Positions 13,072-13,647 of a stretch of DNA of 13,647 nt are shown here, piece by piece. A program made the translations under genes and the position numbers. The DNA lies in the NCBI GenBank assembly GCA_002372175.1, contig DFIS01000083.1, positions 11,054 through 24,700 on the forward strand, given 5' to 3'. Below the pieces are notes generated by a model. It ran no database searches. It saw only the letters and a list, made by a program, of their open reading frames with translations, and was not told the DNA's origin. Position 1 is the stretch's first letter, and each line of letters opens with the position of its first letter. This stretch comes from Solobacterium sp. UBA3691. GTDB lineage: Bacteria > Bacillota_I > Bacilli_A > Erysipelotrichales > Erysipelotrichaceae.

Positions 13072-13614
13072 ATGAAATATCTGGTTATATCTGACATTCA
13101 CGGATCTCTTGGGGCAGCACAGCTGTGTCAGAGTGCTTCTCTTGCCCACGGTACAGATGCCGTGATCTGCCTCGGTGATATCCTGTATCACGGACCGCGC
13201 AACGATCTTCCCGAAGACTATGCGCCGAAACAGGTCACTGCATTAATGAACAGCATGTGGCATGACATTATTGCAGTACGCGGCAACTGTGACGCTGAGA
13301 TCGACGACATGGTCCTGGATTTCCCTGTCACTGCTGATTACAACATCCTGTACCTCGGAGGTCACCGTGTATTCCTGTCACACGGACATATCTACGGACC
13401 AGATCGTCTGCCCAAGCTTGAGAAAGGTGATATCTTCATCTCCGGACATACGCATGTTCCGACAGCGATGATCCATGATGGTTTCTACCTGCTGAATCCC
13501 GGATCTGCTGCTTTGCCGAAGGAAGGCCATCCCCGGACATACGCGGTACTGAGCGAGGACAGCTTTACGGTATATACAGCCGAAGGAAAAGAGTATCTGC
13601 ATATCGGCTTCTGA
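13072..13614 (+). CDS. YfcE/MJ0936-type metallophosphodiesterase
   Basis: A 180-residue calcineurin-like phosphoesterase with the full set of metal ligands: D8-x-H10 (ISDIHG), G35-D36 (CLGDI), G71-N72-CD, H104-G-H106 (LSHGH) and G125-HTH128. This order and the length match the YfcE/MJ0936 family, which hydrolyses phosphodiester bonds with two metal ions; the natural substrate is generally not settled. The LNPGSAALPK segment near the end is also family-typical. GTGAG about seven bases before the ATG at 13072 supports the start. The protein is cytosolic, with no signal sequence. Downstream, 13622-13647 may hold the first half of a terminator (six A, then GGGGCTG), cut by the window edge. Confidence 0.92.
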   Translation: MKYLVISDIHGSLGAAQLCQSASLAHGTDAVICLGDILYHGPRNDLPEDYAPKQVTALMNSMWHDIIAVRGNCDAEIDDMVLDFPVTADYNILYLGGHRVFLSHGHIYGPDRLPKLEKGDIFISGHTHVPTAMIHDGFYLLNPGSAALPKEGHPRTYAVLSEDSFTVYTAEGKEYLHIGF

Positions 13615-13647
13615 GCTTCATCAAAAAAGGGGCTGTAAAGAAATAGG

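Overview
The window looks like a chromosomal segment of a low-to-mid G+C Gram-positive (Bacillota), possibly an Erysipelotrichia- or Clostridia-type gut organism. The grounds are an InlB-type surface repeat, membrane TIR/TPR proteins, a SdpI/ArsR/CPBP operon, CoaX, AGGAGG-type ribosome sites and many hairpin-plus-T-run terminators. No marker gene fixes the genus, so the taxonomy is inference. I see no tRNA, rRNA, insertion sequence, prophage or CRISPR array. No gene-free stretch exceeds 300 bases. The two longest are 4233-4420 (divergent promoters) and 11625-11821 (a promoter, an inverted repeat and an orphan terminator).

Layout. (1) 1-566, +: C-terminal part of a membrane-anchored surface protein with a proline-rich linker and one InlB B-repeat. 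It faces, across a bidirectional terminator, (2) a minus-strand pair at 3574-663: a short TIR-TM protein followed by a TIR-TM-TPR protein. The two are paralogous. The TPR protein keeps the WxxxE catalytic signature of TIR NAD hydrolases; the short one has lost both key residues. (3) 4232-3705, -: a GNAT acetyltransferase, divergent from (4) a four-gene plus-strand module at 4421-8785: GT-C membrane glycosyltransferase, GT2 polyprenyl-phosphate sugar transferase, DegT-type sugar aminotransferase and FdtA/QdtA-like 3,4-ketoisomerase. (5) 9775-8804, -: an XRE regulator coupled to a four-TM protein, with an 18-bp palindrome over its promoter. (6) 11624-9846, -: a CPBP protease, ArsR regulator and SdpI-family protein in overlapping frames, resembling a bacteriocin-immunity operon. 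(7) 11822-12196, +: an OsmC-like protein, convergent on (8) coaX (12990-12223, -), which is divergent from (9) a YfcE-type phosphodiesterase (13072-13614, +).

How the genes work together. The module in (4) has the same logic as the Gram-negative ArnB/ArnC/ArnT pathway. An amino sugar is built on a nucleotide (here by 3,4-isomerisation and 3-transamination), loaded on a lipid phosphate by the GT2, and moved to an envelope acceptor by the GT-C. Genes for the dTDP-4-keto-6-deoxyglucose precursor, a flippase and an N-acetyltransferase are not in the window. The TIR pair is the most unusual element: a candidate transmembrane sensor with an active-looking TIR inside, a predicted TPR array outside and a catalytically dead partner. 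The rest is largely housekeeping (CoaX, phosphodiesterase, OsmC) or small regulator/membrane-protein operons.
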